Positions 1 to 12,585 of a stretch of DNA of 64,000 nt are shown piece by piece. Location: the NCBI RefSeq assembly GCF_019649055.1, contig NW_026570279.1, positions 186,001 to 250,000 of the forward strand, written 5' to 3'. The notes beneath the pieces were generated by a model. It ran no database searches and was not told the DNA's origin. It was given only the letters and a program-made list of their open reading frames with translations. The number at the start of each line of letters is the position of its first letter. Position 1 is the first letter of the stretch. The translations under genes and the position numbers were made by a program. The DNA is from Paramacrobiotus metropolitanus. Its lineage: Eukaryota; Tardigrada; Eutardigrada; Parachela; Macrobiotidae.

Positions 1-320
1 CGTCAAGGTCAATCAGCGGTCGATTCCATCATATAACATTACCCTTACGTCACTTCCTGTCATACCGCCGTCATCGAGCACAGTCACCACAGAAGCCCCA
101 CCCCCTCCTAGCCGGCCATCCTCGTATATAAGGAGGCCTTCCGACTGCCAGCCAGTCAGTCCGTACTTCAGCAGCAGCCTAGATGCTTATCTATAGAGTA
201 GTTGTAGTGGGCAAGCGTTTTACCGAATAAAGGTCATGGTCACACAGGTGTTGCCTAGCCGTTCACCATAGGTACACATAGGTAGAGGTCATCGTTGACC
301 TTTCACATAGGGCTCATAGG
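1..320 (+). other. possible LTR or promoter-bearing retroelement fragment at window edge
   Basis: This stretch holds a TATA-like GTATATAAGG at about 124-133, then an AATAAA about 100 bases later, as in the U3-R region of an LTR. No matching second LTR, primer-binding site or polyprotein is seen in the window, so this is only a suggestion. A host promoter would look the same. Confidence 0.2.
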
Positions 321-1514
321 GTGCACTACGGGAGGACTCAGTCTTGCGACATTATCCATAGTATCATGAAACTAGGTGCCCCATTACTGCCGTAAGGGTC
401 AGCCGCTTGACGAAAAAGCTGACCCAGTTGACGAAAGAGGTTCTTAATAAATGGCTTTCGTAGCAGGTAGCCCAGTAAAAATCTCCCAGCCAAAAGACTT
501 TTGGGCGATACACTTTGAAAGCCCACAAGGTAAACTGCCAGCGTAGCGGATGTGACAAGTTTGACTAGACAACCAAGCATGACATATTCCTCCACACTAA
601 AGCCCAGAGATCCCGGTGGAAAACTACAGTTTTACACGACACGTGTATGTATTTCTGCATATCGTGGGATGTAAGAAGGGTTTCCCATAAGCTGCAAACG
701 CGCCTACAGCGCTGTTGTTCAACGGCATGTAGACGCTGAAGCACTTCCTTGAGCACCAACAGCGACAACAGCAGCCTCTGCACACGATTAGGTCCATTTT
801 GCAGTGGTCGATTAATAGACTTCCCTCTGAAGCTCATGCGGTACATAGTATTTAAGAAATCGGAACGTGGATACTCACGTGCAGTGCGCGAAGCGTCATT
901 AAAATGTTGATCCTGCAAAAGACGTTAATTGCTTATGAGCACCAACATACCAAGTAAGAAATGCGCTTCGCGCTCGCTTAGAACTAGCAATAAAAAACAT
1001 CTCGAGGCTTACGAAATTTTAGCAGATTCCTCATATGAGCCGGCCAACCACTAACGGACGGCAGTTTGTGAAATTATCCAGTCCTCGGAAGTCGCTTCTT
1101 TATTTAGGAGCACGTGGTTTAAGTACCGTTTTTTCAATATTGCCTGATATCTGTTCAGCTGGAAATGCTAAGGAACCAAGGAACAAAATTGGAAGTACTA
1201 AAACGTTCTACAAGGAAGTTTACGCGGCATCAGTACTCGGGGCTTGGACGAACCGGATAAACCGGCCGAGATTTTTGTTATATAATTACTGGTAATTATG
1301 CAGTGTTTTTGATTAAATATGAGTGTGTTGAAAACTAATAAAATTATAAACTTGGCAAAGGAAGTAGTGCATATAGTGAGACTTACTTACAGTGGGAATT
1401 ATGGCCGCCGGCATTTAGGACTTCAAAATTCAATATTTACTTAAGTAATAGCGCGCATCCTGTTGGCGGTACCATCACACCACTAACATTACACAACTAA
1501 TGAGCGTTTTTAGG
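321..1514. other. no recognisable gene
   Basis: Only short unsupported frames are present. One minus-strand frame (565-918) of about 117 residues has no motif I recognise and may be a decayed transposon frame. I see nothing else in this stretch. Confidence 0.3.
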
Positions 1515-2290
1515 GCTTTACCGGCCTTACCAGCCCTCTACCGAATAATACGGCGACACGAGCCACGCAAGTAGTGATATCCGGTGAGCATGTGCCGGCT
1601 TCTCGGTGCATTTCTACGAGATCTTCCAGGTCCAGATTTGAAGTGATTCATTAGGGCTCTAAGGGTTTTTGATTAGAATGTTTCCCGGTTTTACATCGCC
1701 GTGGATAATGCTGTTTTCATGGAGAAACTGTAGTCCATGGGGTATTTGCTGTGAAAAGCGTATTGCCCGTCGCTGTTTGAAAATTCCGTATTGATCTCTA
1801 GTTCTCTTAAGGAACGAAGGTAAATCACCACCGGAAATTAATGAAAGTACTGTAAAAGAACATAACAAACATGTTTTTTAATTAATTTTTTTTTAATTTT
1901 ATAAAACATTATTGGTTGGCAGTGATTGATTGCGAGATTGGGAAGCCCTACCGCTGTAATAGTCCATCATCAACTCCACGATGCCTGTAGTGCTGGCCGG
2001 AGTTATTTTGTAATAGGGGACTAAATTCTCATGTTGTAGCTCCAGTAGCCTCTGCCGTCTTTTACGAAGCTTCTGCCATTTTTCCGGATCAGATGCTAGT
2101 TGCGAGTTTAGCGGATTCTGGTTTAGGTATGTCACTTTAACCGCCACAGTTGTTTCTCCAAAAAATCACCACGATGCACTACGTTCGCTTTCTACACCAT
2201 GCCAAAGGTGTCTTTTCCAATGTAATCGTTCTTTTCATAATGATAATGACAAGACTTACCAAAATCCTCGGGTGGGGTTGTTTCGGCCAT
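1515..2290 (-). pseudogene. kinase-kelch copy 1: broken kinase domain, kelch part absent
   Basis: Read on the minus strand from an ATG near 2290, this matches the kinase part of the copies at 10418-11002 and 16993-19958. It starts with a leader ending in CHYHYEKND and a glycine loop (GKDTFGMV). A stop codon replaces the Tyr after that loop, and a frameshift follows near 2155. The alpha-C-like region and LMMDYYSG then follow, and after an intron come FLHENSIIHGDVKPGN and a weak match to the DLDDLVQMHREAGTCS segment. The splice acceptor expected before GGDLPSF appears to have lost its AG. Homology fades near 1515, before the rest of the C-lobe, and no kelch exon follows. It is a dead, 3'-truncated paralogue. 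Confidence 0.75.
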
Positions 2291-2614
2291 GACTATTCTT
2301 GTACAAATAGTAATATTTCTAACTAACGCCAATCAGTTTGAGAAAGGACGTGATAAAATTCGGAATTAAAACATGAAATCCTACACAAGGCGAAATCATT
2401 TACAAACTGGAAGGACTGCAATAAGTTTTTTCTTCGACTACTGACACCGTTAAGTCACTATTTGACTAGTCATATGGAGTACTGTTTCTCATAAAATCAA
2501 ACCAAAAAAAGTATAAAATTTTCAAAATTAAACAAAAAATTTTCCAATAGCCTAAACACTCAAAGGTTTTCTCCTTAGGGTTAAAGTCTCCTTTAAAGGA
2601 GTTTGGCTACTGTA

Positions 2615-2650
2615 GTTGCTATAATAATAATAATAATAAAAATAATAATT
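2615..2650. repeat. TAA/ATA microsatellite
   Basis: An uninterrupted run of TAA-type triplets lies in intergenic DNA between the first pseudogene and the membrane-protein gene. The stretch 2291-3190 otherwise shows no gene. Confidence 0.8.
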
Positions 2651-3190
2651 ATGTACTGCACCGCTGTTTGTAGTCGATGTCGTCAGCACTAGCGGGGTTC
2701 TTTGAATACCACTATACGTCTATACCGCAAGTTGTGCATTTGAATTAACTTTTTATAAATTCAATCAACAACTTCCGCTTTGGCTGTATCCTATGATAGG
2801 TTATCATTTTGTATTATCCGCACTGATGCGCATATTGTTAAACTTTTGTCGGCTGATACCACTTCTAATCGCCAAGAGCTGCCACGTAAGCGCGAAGCAG
2901 AAGCGAGCTACAGTAAATCAATCTACGCCATTAACTTTAAGTAGAGCAAACAATAAATAAGAAATAAGAAAAGAAAAAAGAATACATGTATGTAAGAAAA
3001 TAGTGTCAATATGTCTAGCGTCGATTCCAGTGCCGCCGGGCTGAACTGGACTTTTATACAGCCTTAAGGTCCATAAAAGCATCGACCAAATATGTGCTGT
3101 ACTAGCATATTGCCAACTTGTGGACATCATTCTAAACGCGTACAACTATAATATTCACAGTACTGACACGATGGTAGGTGTTAGTACTTG

Positions 3191-3856
3191 TCAGTACTTG
3201 ACAACTTCCGAATACGCAAACAAAGCTCCCGGCGGCATATTTCTTGATGCGTGGCTCGTAGCAAAGTATCCGGTAATTTGTGGAGAACTTCCAGGATCCA
3301 AGTGATCATTAATAAAACGCTCCAGACCGTGAGTGGCGCTATTAGTTTGTGCAGCCGGATAAGGATAGTCGTCCGGCGGCGCTATCTCCGCCAGCATGGA
3401 TTGTCGCGTAGCCGGCGGATGATAACCTGCGATAAAGACCGTTTGCGGAGATGCCGGAGCAGCTCCAGCCGGTGCGATACCATGCGATGTCCTGTCACTG
3501 ATAGCCGCCACAGCACGTACGAGTTGCATGGTTAGCCACATAACAGAGAACGCTCCAGTACCGATGGCAAAGGGCCCGCCAGGATCCACGGTACCGAAAC
3601 CATCAGAATGGCTTCGCTGCCAGGTCAGCACGAGAGCGCCCTGTGTGACCATGCCTACAGTCAGCGATATGCTGATAATCAGGAAGGCTATATAGAGTCT
3701 GAGGAAGCGTAATCCGGCAGTCATATGCCTTGCGGAGATTAACGGTGAAGAGCTACTAGTAGCGGTCGGCTCGCAAAAGAAGCCACACACTCCAACAATG
3801 CTGGTGACGACGATCCATGCCGCTTGGATGACGGCCGTTAGTACAATGTCTCCCAT
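3191..3856 (-). CDS. multi-pass membrane protein of unknown function, paralogue A
   Basis: An open frame of 222 residues starts at the ATG at 3856. Three hydrophobic segments are visible: about residues 4-24 (VLTAVIQAAWIVVTSIVGV), 50-75 (LRLYIAFLIISISLTVGMV) and 100-120. A Pro/Ala/Ser-rich cytoplasm-like tail contains HPPATRQSMLAE. The same order of segments, with the shared block HPPATRQ-MLAE, occurs on the plus strand at 14781-15470, so this is a small duplicated family. The family is not one I recognise. The first exon may lie further upstream, because the frame stays open a little past the ATG. Both paralogues sit beside kinase-kelch copies, which suggests they were duplicated together. 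Confidence 0.65.
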   Translation of the reverse strand: MGDIVLTAVIQAAWIVVTSIVGVCGFFCEPTATSSSSPLISARHMTAGLRFLRLYIAFLIISISLTVGMVTQGALVLTWQRSHSDGFGTVDPGGPFAIGTGAFSVMWLTMQLVRAVAAISDRTSHGIAPAGAAPASPQTVFIAGYHPPATRQSMLAEIAPPDDYPYPAAQTNSATHGLERFINDHLDPGSSPQITGYFATSHASRNMPPGALFAYSEVVKY

Positions 3857-3862
3857 TCCCAC

Positions 3863-5463
3863 CGCTAGCGAATTATAACATTAAAAACCAATGCATAGGT
3901 ACTTTAATTATTCTACATTATAAAGGATTACGTTGTAGAACCCGCACTCTAAGTACCGTGTTTGAAATAGAAATTAATTATTACTTCCAAGGAGCGGCAT
4001 CGGTCAGTCTATCGAGGTGTACCAAATGCGGACAAAATTAAAGAGTCTTTGATTAGGCAGCTCGGACATCAGATCACTATTCAGACCCGTTTGATAACTG
4101 CTTACGTCAATTAGCAACAGATATATTTCCTGAAAAATTCTTGGCAAGAAAGCCGCGTCAAAATGACAAACAAAAAACGGGAAAAAATAATAGCTTATAA
4201 CATTCATAACGTCCTACCTGTATGCTGTTTGTGCATGCCGCTCAGTACAATACGCGCCTAAATTTTGCTTTTCAACTTACGTGTGATTAGAGCTTTTTTA
4301 CTAAATACAAGCTTAGTACAATAATAAGATTAATACATAAGCTTAATACAAATTAAGCTTAACACAATTTAAATTAATACAACCTTTTTTACTTAATACT
4401 TTTTTTAATTTTTTACGATTGTTTTAATAAGGCACGATGGAGTATGTCATAAAAAAATTACCGCAAACATGACTTACTGTACGTACCTAAATGTGCTATT
4501 TTGTTAACACAAAGAGCCTGCGAAATTATTTTTCCGTGATCGTCGTACAATTAATTATTTTTTCTTGTCCATAGTAGCACAAAGAAGTACACACGTACCC
4601 AGTGGCAGGGTTGCTGCAAATACGTTAAATGCCCCCAGCATTAAATTCTGAGTTGCCAAAACAGCTGCGGAACGATAGCCGGAACCACCCGATAACTGCG
4701 CACACTCCATTTTGCTTAGTACTAATATACTTTTGACTGAAGACTGAAATCAAGTCGAGCAAGGAGCAATCAAAAAGCACAAGTGTAGTATGGTGGTGTA
4801 AATGTGCCATAAAATTTCTAAAATGCCATACACGTGACGAAATTCAAATAATTATGACTAAAGAGCAGCATACGTATGAAGACATACTGTGGATTTAAGC
4901 TGAGGCCTTGCATTGTGCTTTGTACAATACAATGTTGGCTTACGCTTTGTGCTCTGTCTTGCAGTTAAGTAATGCTGGTGCCAACAGCCATGTAATCTGG
5001 TGGGTATGAAATTTGATAAACGCGGTAGCATGACAGCAATATGATGGCATTTTTCATCCGATTCGTTAGACAACTACGCAGAATGCATATTATGACATCG
5101 ATAACGCCCTATCAATAATAATCATAGCGCTAAAAACAATTAATACGATCGGTCGGCACTATTGTGCCTTTCCTATCAGCAACAGTATCATTACCGCACG
5201 CGGATTTGCAAATCGGATACGATGTTGGAAACATTGCATGACAAGTACAGTCACCAATGTCACACAATAATAATTTCCAGCAAAAGTGTTATCAGTTTTC
5301 TCGCGTACAGCACGGCATTGCACTGATGACGTATGCACATCGCTTTTCTCGGTATAGTACAACAGCGGCTTGATAGAGGATTAGTCAAAAAAATTTCAAA
5401 TCGACATAAATTTTCATGGTAAACACGACAACTTGCTGTTTAGAAGCCGATGGAGTATTGTAG
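3863..5463. other. AT-rich intergenic DNA without a supported gene
   Basis: Several short frames of 60-70 residues occur on the minus strand, but none has recognisable motifs or splice structure. Imperfect AAGCTTA/TTAATACAA repeats lie at about 4300-4390. Confidence 0.4.
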
Positions 5464-6184
5464 CTATGTACTTTGCAGCGGTATAGAGATTGTGCGACGG
5501 TAGTTGGAGAAAGCTTGGTGGCGTATCGGCGTTTGACCGTCCCTATCCAGAGCAACATAACTGACTTCTTTCCACACATTTTTCTCCGCATCACACGTTT
5601 CTATTGGCAATGGTGTATAATCATCTCGCCAGTAGCTACTTATTACGTTTACTAATGACGGATGCTCGTCTTCCAGATAGCTTTTCCCGCCAAATACATG
5701 TATGCTCCCATTGAACATAAAGGCACAGTGATTGTACCGTTTCCGTAGGAGATCTCCTAAACTTTTCCACGAACGTGTTGCTACATCAAATCGCGAACAC
5801 TATCCCATCACGGCTTTCCCGTCCTCCGACCCACCCAACAGGTAGATTTTTCCCTGCAGCTCCACCATGGCGAAATTCGTCCTTTGATCAAAATCCGGTA
5901 AATTTCCAAAATCTTCCCAGTTGTACGTCATTATATTAAAGCCGATTAAGCTTTTTAATGACAGAACTGATGAAACATCTGCTGAACTGGCTACTACGTA
6001 AAATATCCTGTCTTTGATCAAGACACCGCCACAAATCTTTCGTATTCTGCAAAAATGAAATTAATTAAAAAAATATGAGGATTTGGTATAATATAATAAG
6101 GCAGTTGTCCCACACTATGATATCACAGTTGTAGTGATATTGGCAACGCCCACCAAAAACCTCGGCCGAAGTTGTATCAGCCAT
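5464..6184 (-). pseudogene. kinase-kelch copy 2: kinase lost, leader exon joined to kelch exon
   Basis: The leader exon begins at ATG 6184 and encodes MADTTSAEVFGGRCQYHY, the same N-terminus as the other copies. The glycine loop and whole kinase domain are missing. Instead a stop is reached in about 40 codons, and a TTGCAG acceptor starts the kelch exon at 6046. The kelch part contains RTNFAMVELQGKIYLLGG and RKRYNHCAFMFNGSIHVFGG and ends at 5464. An in-frame TAG interrupts it at 5800-5802. It carries the extra ~17-residue segment between kelch strands that copy 3 also has and copy 4 lacks, so copies 2 and 3 are closer relatives. It is an internal deletion derivative and probably non-functional. 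Confidence 0.75.
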
Positions 6185-6892
6185 GACTAGTGTTCTTACA
6201 GTAATTACTACATCAAACGCGGATCCGTAACGGAAAGAGACGTGACAGAAATCGTGACACAAATCACATAATCACACACAATTATAAACTGCAGTCGATT
6301 TTCTGATTGATTATTGCGAACAGCACTAAACCACTAAACATATGAATTGTAATTGTACCGTGTACCACTCTTTTGTCGCCAGCTGATGTCATCAGAAAAA
6401 GCCAGTTCCTCGCATACCATAATAAACCAAGAAATGCAGTTGAATTAAGGCTTAATATGCCTAATCAAACACTTCCGCTTTGGTGATGATAGGTTACCTT
6501 TTTTACTTGCCACCAGACCTGGGCAGTTATAACTTAACTCATAACTTAACGCGAGTTATTTTCGAGTTATCGAGTTTTAACGTAACTCTGAAGCGTAACT
6601 CGCTAGGAAGGAAACTTAACTCTAGCGTAACTCGAAAATAAGTTAACGCAACGTAACTGTAGCGTAACTCGGTGGTTTCAAGTTACTAATAAAATAATTA
6701 ATTTACAAATATAGAAAATATTAAAATTATTTCCGACTTGGCGTGCACTCACTTCCGATACTTCTACAACCATGCGCATACAAAACAGCTCCAGCTGATG
6801 TAGTACACCACGACCGCCATAGGCACTGGCCACATGGTTTTTTCGGCTACTGATATCAGCGCACTGACTGCAGTTATACTGAATTACACACA

Positions 6893-7055
6893 TACAATGT
6901 AGGACTAAATGGTCGCATAGCCCCATACCCAGCATTCTGTACGCAAGCGGTGCAGTGCACTTGTACGAAACGGATATTTTGAACTCAGTGCACTGCGCTG
7001 CATTCGTACTGAATGTGGAGATGTTGGGTATGCGACCATTTTGTCCTAAGCTGTA
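6893..7055. mobile_element. MITE family 1, copy a, nested in the hAT element
   Basis: This 163-bp unit has ends sharing TAGGAC, AAATGGTCGCATA and a flanking TACA/TGTA. A second copy in opposite orientation lies at 16786-16956. Both have the same internal sequence, for example GTGCACTG and TTCGTAC motifs. Because it lies inside the hAT element, it inserted later. Confidence 0.75.
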
Positions 7056-7287
7056 CATTGTCAGCTGGGATATACATGTATTTCGCAATTATCCTGTGTC
7101 GTTTGAAAGGCGCTCTAGGCCTTTTCGCTAAAAAGCTGTAGTTTTTGGTAATTGATTTACGCACGGATGTCAGTTCGTGCGTAAATCAAGGATCAGGAAG
7201 CGATTTCAGTTGAAAAGGAATTCAGCAGCTATCAGGCAGACGTTAGCGAATGCGAGAGTGTCCTGCGATTTTGGCAAGACATGAAAA

Positions 7288-7524
7288 ATGACTTTCCCCG
7301 ATTGTATAGCTAGGCTTTCTAGGCGAATGTTAGCGGCGCCCGGTAGTACTGCTCCAGTTGAGCGTCTCTTTAGCGTTGCGGGCGCATTGTTAAGTCCCAG
7401 GCGTGCTAGTTGTACGGATGGGAATTTGGAGAATCAGCTATTTTGCAAAGTTAATAACGATCTGTGTTTTAAATCTGGTAATAGTAATACCGGTACTCTA
7501 AAGAGATTACTTGAAAATGATTAA
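7288..7524 (+). pseudogene. hAT transposase C-terminal dimerisation remnant
   Basis: The frame reads RMLAAPGSTAPVERLFSVAG, then LLSPRRASCTDGNLENQLFC. This is the well-known hAT C-terminal dimerisation motif (S-x2-VER-FS-AG ... R-L-x-N-x-E). The RNase H-like catalytic core is absent from the 1.16-kb element, so this is the tail of an internally deleted transposase, and the element could move only in trans. Confidence 0.85.
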
Positions 7525-8120
7525 TAAAGACGTATGAATTTTTTATTGTAACGTAACTCGCGTTATAACTCATAACTCTAGTTTGTTTGAATAACGTAAC
7601 TCGTAACGTAACTCGCGCGCTACACTGAACTCGTAACTCTAACTATAGGCCAAATTTCCATAACTGCCCAGGTCTGCTTGCCACTAATACGCACATTCCC
7701 TACTTAGCTTTTGTTTGCTGATGCCGGCTTTAATCGGTATAGCTGTCGCGTTAGCGAGAAATGAAAGGAAGTTATCAGAAAAGCCATTTATCTTACGTAT
7801 ATTTAAAACAACATACAGTATTATTTATGTTGTCCGCTTTGTTTTAGCGGGGTAAATACATTAAGGCTATCTTTCGGTGCAAATATAAACTAGTATGAGC
7901 AAAATTTCGGCAGCATATATCGATATTAATAATAATTAAAATACCGAGACGTATGTTCATTGATCCCAGTTTTCTCTTTCAAGGATAAAAACATTTTCAT
8001 GCTTTAAATGTTCTTGCCGCTTACAATGTGTCATGGAAGAAAGACGATGGACGGTGTCGTTGGGACGTTGGGCGGAATAAATGCCAATAAATGCACAAAA
8101 AATATGTTAACGAATACAGA

Positions 8121-11002
8121 CTAAAAATTATTTTGTAATGGTACACAAACTGAACGGCGGTAGTTTGTACAAGTTAAATGGTCTAAAGGCGCTAGACCGG
8201 CTTGATCCAAAGATGCATAATTTACATCCTTCCAAACATTTTCTCCGACATCATAGTATTCCATCGGCAGGCATGGGTAGTCATTTCTCCAGTGGCCTTG
8301 TCCACCAAATATATGGGTCAGTGCTGGATACCCGTTCTTCCAGTGGCTTTTCCCACCAAATACGTATAAACGCTCATTCGTCACGAATGCACAGTGTTTA
8401 TACCGCCGCTGTCGCAGGGATCCTACCGATTCCCAGGAGCAGGTTGCCATATTAAATCGTGCACACGACCTCAACACGGTTCTGTCCGGCTCTGACAAGC
8501 CACCCAGCAAATATATATTTCCATGCAGTTCAATCATGGCGAAGTTAGCCCTTTTCTTTACGTCAGGTAAGTCTCCGAAATCATCCCACTCATACGTCGC
8601 AATGTCGAAGCAGGTCAAACGTAACACATGACCCGATGGTGTACCAGTACATGTCAAATAAAATAATTTGTCGTTTGTTGACACCCCGCCAGAAATTGAT
8701 TGGATCCTGAAAATCAGCAGTGCTTATATATCATTGACTACCGTAATTATCGAATTTGCACCCCTGGGGTGCAAAAGTTCAAACGTCCTGGCGAAGGGGT
8801 GCTTATTTCAGGGAGGGGGCGTTATTTCTGGGGGTGGTACCATTTTTCAAACAGTACTTTTCGGAGGCGGCCGTTATTTTTCAAACAACTGTGCATCCTG
8901 TTCTACAGCAACTGACCGCAGTAGATACCGGTATCTGCAATTTCACAACCTTGCTTGCAGCATTCTGGAGCACACCACCTTATTTTTGTAACCGTCTACT
9001 GTGTATTCATTAAAACGTTATAAGTAATAAGGAGCAATGTGCGCTCTATCTATCATTTTGTGACGCTTAGCATTTAATAACGCCCGCCTGGGCGTTAAAT
9101 TTGGGGGGAGGCGCTATTTTTCAAACAGGTTATGGGAGGAGGCTTATTATGGAGGGAGGCCTTATTATTGAGGGAGGTGCAAATTCGATAATTACGGTCG
9201 TTTTCAACGATTCATATGATATCTAAGATGTCGAGCTTTCCTCGGGTTTCTTGTCATTTGTGCACTCTACACATACCGCACGCTATACACGAAAAAATAA
9301 GTGCAGTAACTTACGCTGCAGCATTTGGTGGTCTTGAAATGACGAGTATACTGCCATCGGAAATGTCCACCATCGCAAGTTCCGTGTCCCTAGTCCAAAA
9401 ATAAACCGTTTTTCCCACGCACACAGGTCAGCGAAAAATAACTCTAGAATTCCCGCTCTGACTATCCAGTAAGCGCCACATCTGCCTTGTAACGTTCCAC
9501 ACAACCGTGTCCACTAAATCTTCGGATTTCCGAATCTGACACACGACTTCGTTGCCTGAGGCTATAAAACTGTCGACAAATTTTTTTTTTAATACTGATT
9601 TTTGAAACCATTCGGCAGCGACCACTTTCGTAACGTCACAGAAGCGGTATGACCGGTGTCCAAAAGATGAATCGATAATCCGTTTGCAGGTACACATATC
9701 ACAGAATTTTCGTCCTCGTTGGTTTCCGAAACACTCGGACGACTCATCTCGTCAATATGAATCATAACAAAGTCAGTCGTCTGTCGCCCAGGTACCCCGT
9801 TTTCAACGTCCAATAGTTCATCAAAGAGCCGCATTGCTGTGATCCTCTCGCTGCTGACCGCTCTTAAACATCCTTGAATACATTCCGCCAAATTCGATGG
9901 CACGCGTTCATCCACGAAGGGAAGGGCTCCATTGAGTACCATACTGATGAACTGGGTTTCCGAAACCGCGTTAGTCATAAACACAATTTGGCCCGTTGTC
10001 AGGAACCACTTGTCCTGAAGGCACACAACAATATTGGCTGACTCCAGAAGCAAGCAGCCAAAACCCCAGATATCGGTCATACGACCAGGAGCGGACCTGG
10101 CAGCTGAGCGAACCGCCCCAACATTTCCGGTGACATGTAGCGACACGTACGTAGATGCGTAATATCAAGTGAGCATGTGCCGGCTTCGCGGTGCATTTGC
10201 ACCAGGTCATCCAAGTCCCCAATTTGCAGAATTTCGCGTAGGCTATTTGGGTTTTTTATCAGGATGTTCCCCGGCTTTATGTCGCCATGAATGATATTGT
10301 TTTCATGGAGATACGCCAGTCCGTGGGCGATTTGGTGTGCAAAGAGTACTGCTCGTCGCTGCCGGGAGAACTCCAGGGTTTCCTCGAACTCTTGCAAGGA
10401 AAGAGGCTAAGTCGCCGCCTGCAGTCAACGGGCGAAATTATACAGTATTTAATACAGCAAAGTCCGCAATCTACAGGCTTAATGAAACTTTGAATTTCCA
10501 GTTGCCAGTTATCATTTAGCTGCAGGAGCAAAATCTGAAATTGCAAGAGCGAAATTTGAGTTGTAAATAACATTAAGTTCTTTTGGGCTGCTCCTTACGT
10601 AACAATTAAGTCTTTTATCGTTTTGCGTTCCTTGTTCATTGGTTTATGCGTCCCGTACATACCACTGTAGTAGTCCATCATTAATTCGACGATGCCGGTA
10701 GTTTTGGTCAAAGTTATTTTGTAATATGGAACTAAATTATCGTGCTGCAGTTCCAAAATCCTTTGGAGTCTGTGGCATAGCTTCTGCGATTCTTCTGGAT
10801 CGGATCCCAGGCGCGAGTTTACCGGATTTTGATTCAAGTATATCACCTTGACCGCCACAGTCGTTTCTCCAACAAAATCACCCCGTTCCACCACTTTCGC
10901 TTTGTAGACCATGCCGAATGTGCCTTTCCCGATGTAATCTTTCTTTCCATAATGATAGTGACAATGCTTACCAAAAATGTCCGATACTGCTGTGTTAGTC
11001 AT
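8121..11002 (-). pseudogene. kinase-kelch copy 3, three exons with several breaks
   Basis: Exon 1 (11002-10663) has a start ATG, glycine loop GKGTFGMVYKA, VAVKVIYL and MMDYYSG. A GTATGT donor follows. Exon 2 (10418-9315) has GGDLASFL, HENNIIHGDIKPGN, the DFG-position sequence GDLDDLVQMHRE, RYMSPEML and DIWGFGCLLLE, then the linker. A GTAAGT donor follows. Exon 3 (8706-8121) encodes kelch strands NFAMIELHGNIYLLGG and HCAFVTNERLYVFGG. Frameshifts are visible near 10380, 10085 and 9600, and there is an in-frame TGA near 9435, so it is probably dead. The kelch exon has a small internal duplication (GKSHWKNGYP / GQGHWRNDYP). The intron before it contains a MITE. Confidence 0.75.
8740..9198. mobile_element. 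MITE family 2 (G-rich), copy a
   Basis: The ends are inverted: ACCGTAATTATCGAATTTGC at the left and its complement at 9178-9198. The inside is rich in runs of G with repeated TTTTTCAAACA motifs. It lies in the second intron of kinase-kelch copy 3. A related element with the same kind of ends is at 25421-26349. Confidence 0.7.
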
Positions 11003-12306
11003 GATAAGAACTTGGTTCTTAAAATGTTGTTAGATATCAAAAACGCATAATGCTGCAATTTATGACAGTTGGGTAATACGCAGCGCGAGAATATCTCGAT
11101 GTGCCGTAATCAAAGATTGAACCGACTCCTTCGACATGATTTTATATTGGTAACAAGATAAGTAATCAGGATGCTTGATAAGCTTGACGGCAGCTTTCGC
11201 TCAGGCGGTGATAAATCATTATTGTGCTAGCGCGCTAGTGCGCATATTCTATTATTAATTTTCTTTAGTTGATGCCTATTTTACGCAATTCAATGACTAG
11301 TACAAGAAGTACGAGTAGCAACTTGTTGCCATTTAAACTTAGAAAAACCTTGCAAGCATACAGTTAGCGGATTACGTGGTCTTGGTTGTTGCATTTTACT
11401 CCTCTGCTAATAGTTTGAAACACGCGCTCGCTAACTGCGCGCACGAGAACGAGTACTGCAGAGATACAATACTTTTACACCGTGACAACAGCCTAAAACG
11501 GTGTAACTGAAATTAAGGAATCCCCATAATTGGCTTGGATTGTTGGCTTTCCTCTATAGTCGATTGATCATGGTCCATGATGTTTGTGCCAAAGTGAAAC
11601 CCGCTTTCCTTTTTTTTAGAACGTCAAGGGCTGTGTTATTGCAGCAACCAGCAAGCAAAATTGTTGATAATACTGTCTATTTTGTCCCGTTATAGTAGAT
11701 GGGCCTGACTTGGGAAACGGTGTGTCTGCTAAATTGTTGGTTAATATTTTGGACAAACTGAATAACTACGAATCCACGAAACCAGTGATAACCTTATTAT
11801 CATGAGGTTTATGATCCAAAATAGTCGCATACCAGCATTGTTCGTACACACTGTGCTGTCTCTGTTGTGAGTACATGTTGAAGTGTGCCGTAACTATGTA
11901 TACAGTTACTGCATAAAAAACTTACAATCTAAACTTACGGCGCATTCTTTTAACGATGCAGGCATTTCTCCGCATCAGACAAAAAAAGCCGCTTTTTTTA
12001 CCTTCATTGTGGTTTTGCTAACATATTTCGTGGACAGGAATTTCACGTTCAAGGTACTGTATAACCGTGTTCAGTTGAACTATTTAGCCAAAGGGCTTAA
12101 AACAACCGTTAAGGCGCTAGCAGCTAAACTGGATATGAGAAAATAGTCATAGCTACGATAGACATCCGCAAAACAGCTTTTGCTTTTTGCACGCCTGCTT
12201 CTACTTAGCGCTTACTTTTAATATGCGGAGAGCCCACATATTATGACTGCATGCAAAGGATCAGCATTATGATCATTTCATTATGAAAGGTTGCCCTTAA
12301 CTTCTC
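11003..12306. other. intergenic, no supported gene
   Basis: The stretch lies between kinase-kelch copy 3 and the receptor gene. It has a plus-strand frame of 87 residues at 11883-12146 with one hydrophobic segment, but no other sign of a gene. Confidence 0.4.
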
Positions 12307-12585
12307 ATGCGCGCTGCCGGATTTCTCATGCAGAACGCTACAGCAGTAACAGTTCTGTCTGGATATCTCGTCAATGCCAGCCTTTCTAACTGGTCGACGA
12401 ATAGAACTTCAGCTGAAAATTCGGTTAGCACATATCGGTATACAGACAATCAACTGCGGAATGCGTACCTCGCATGCCGGGCTGTGTTCTTATTCCTCTT
12501 GATCCTATGTACCGTGGGTAACGGGTTGAATCTGGCAGTGTTAGCGCGCAGCGTGTTTACGTGGAGAACGTCGGCATGCCATTAC

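Larger units (their letters stand above)
6514..7676. mobile_element. hAT-family derivative with 17-bp TIRs and 8-bp TSDs
   Basis: The ends are perfect inverted repeats CAGACCTGGGCAGTTAT / ATAACTGCCCAGGTCTG. They are flanked by the direct 8-bp repeat CTTGCCAC (6506-6513 and 7677-7684). CAG...CTG ends with 8-bp duplications are the hAT signature. Subterminal DNA is dense in GTAACTCG-type motifs (6540-6680, 7545-7660), which could be transposase-binding sites. Inside are a hAT C-terminal coding remnant (7288-7524), a nested MITE (6893-7055) and a 14-bp-arm hairpin (7152-7189). Confidence 0.9.

Noticed and set aside
1035-1295. Plus-strand frame of 86 residues
   Set aside because: No recognisable motif, no splice or homology support, in decayed intergenic DNA.
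11883-12146. Plus-strand frame with one hydrophobic segment just upstream of the receptor
   Set aside because: The receptor has its own ATG at 12307 and signal; nothing links this frame to it.
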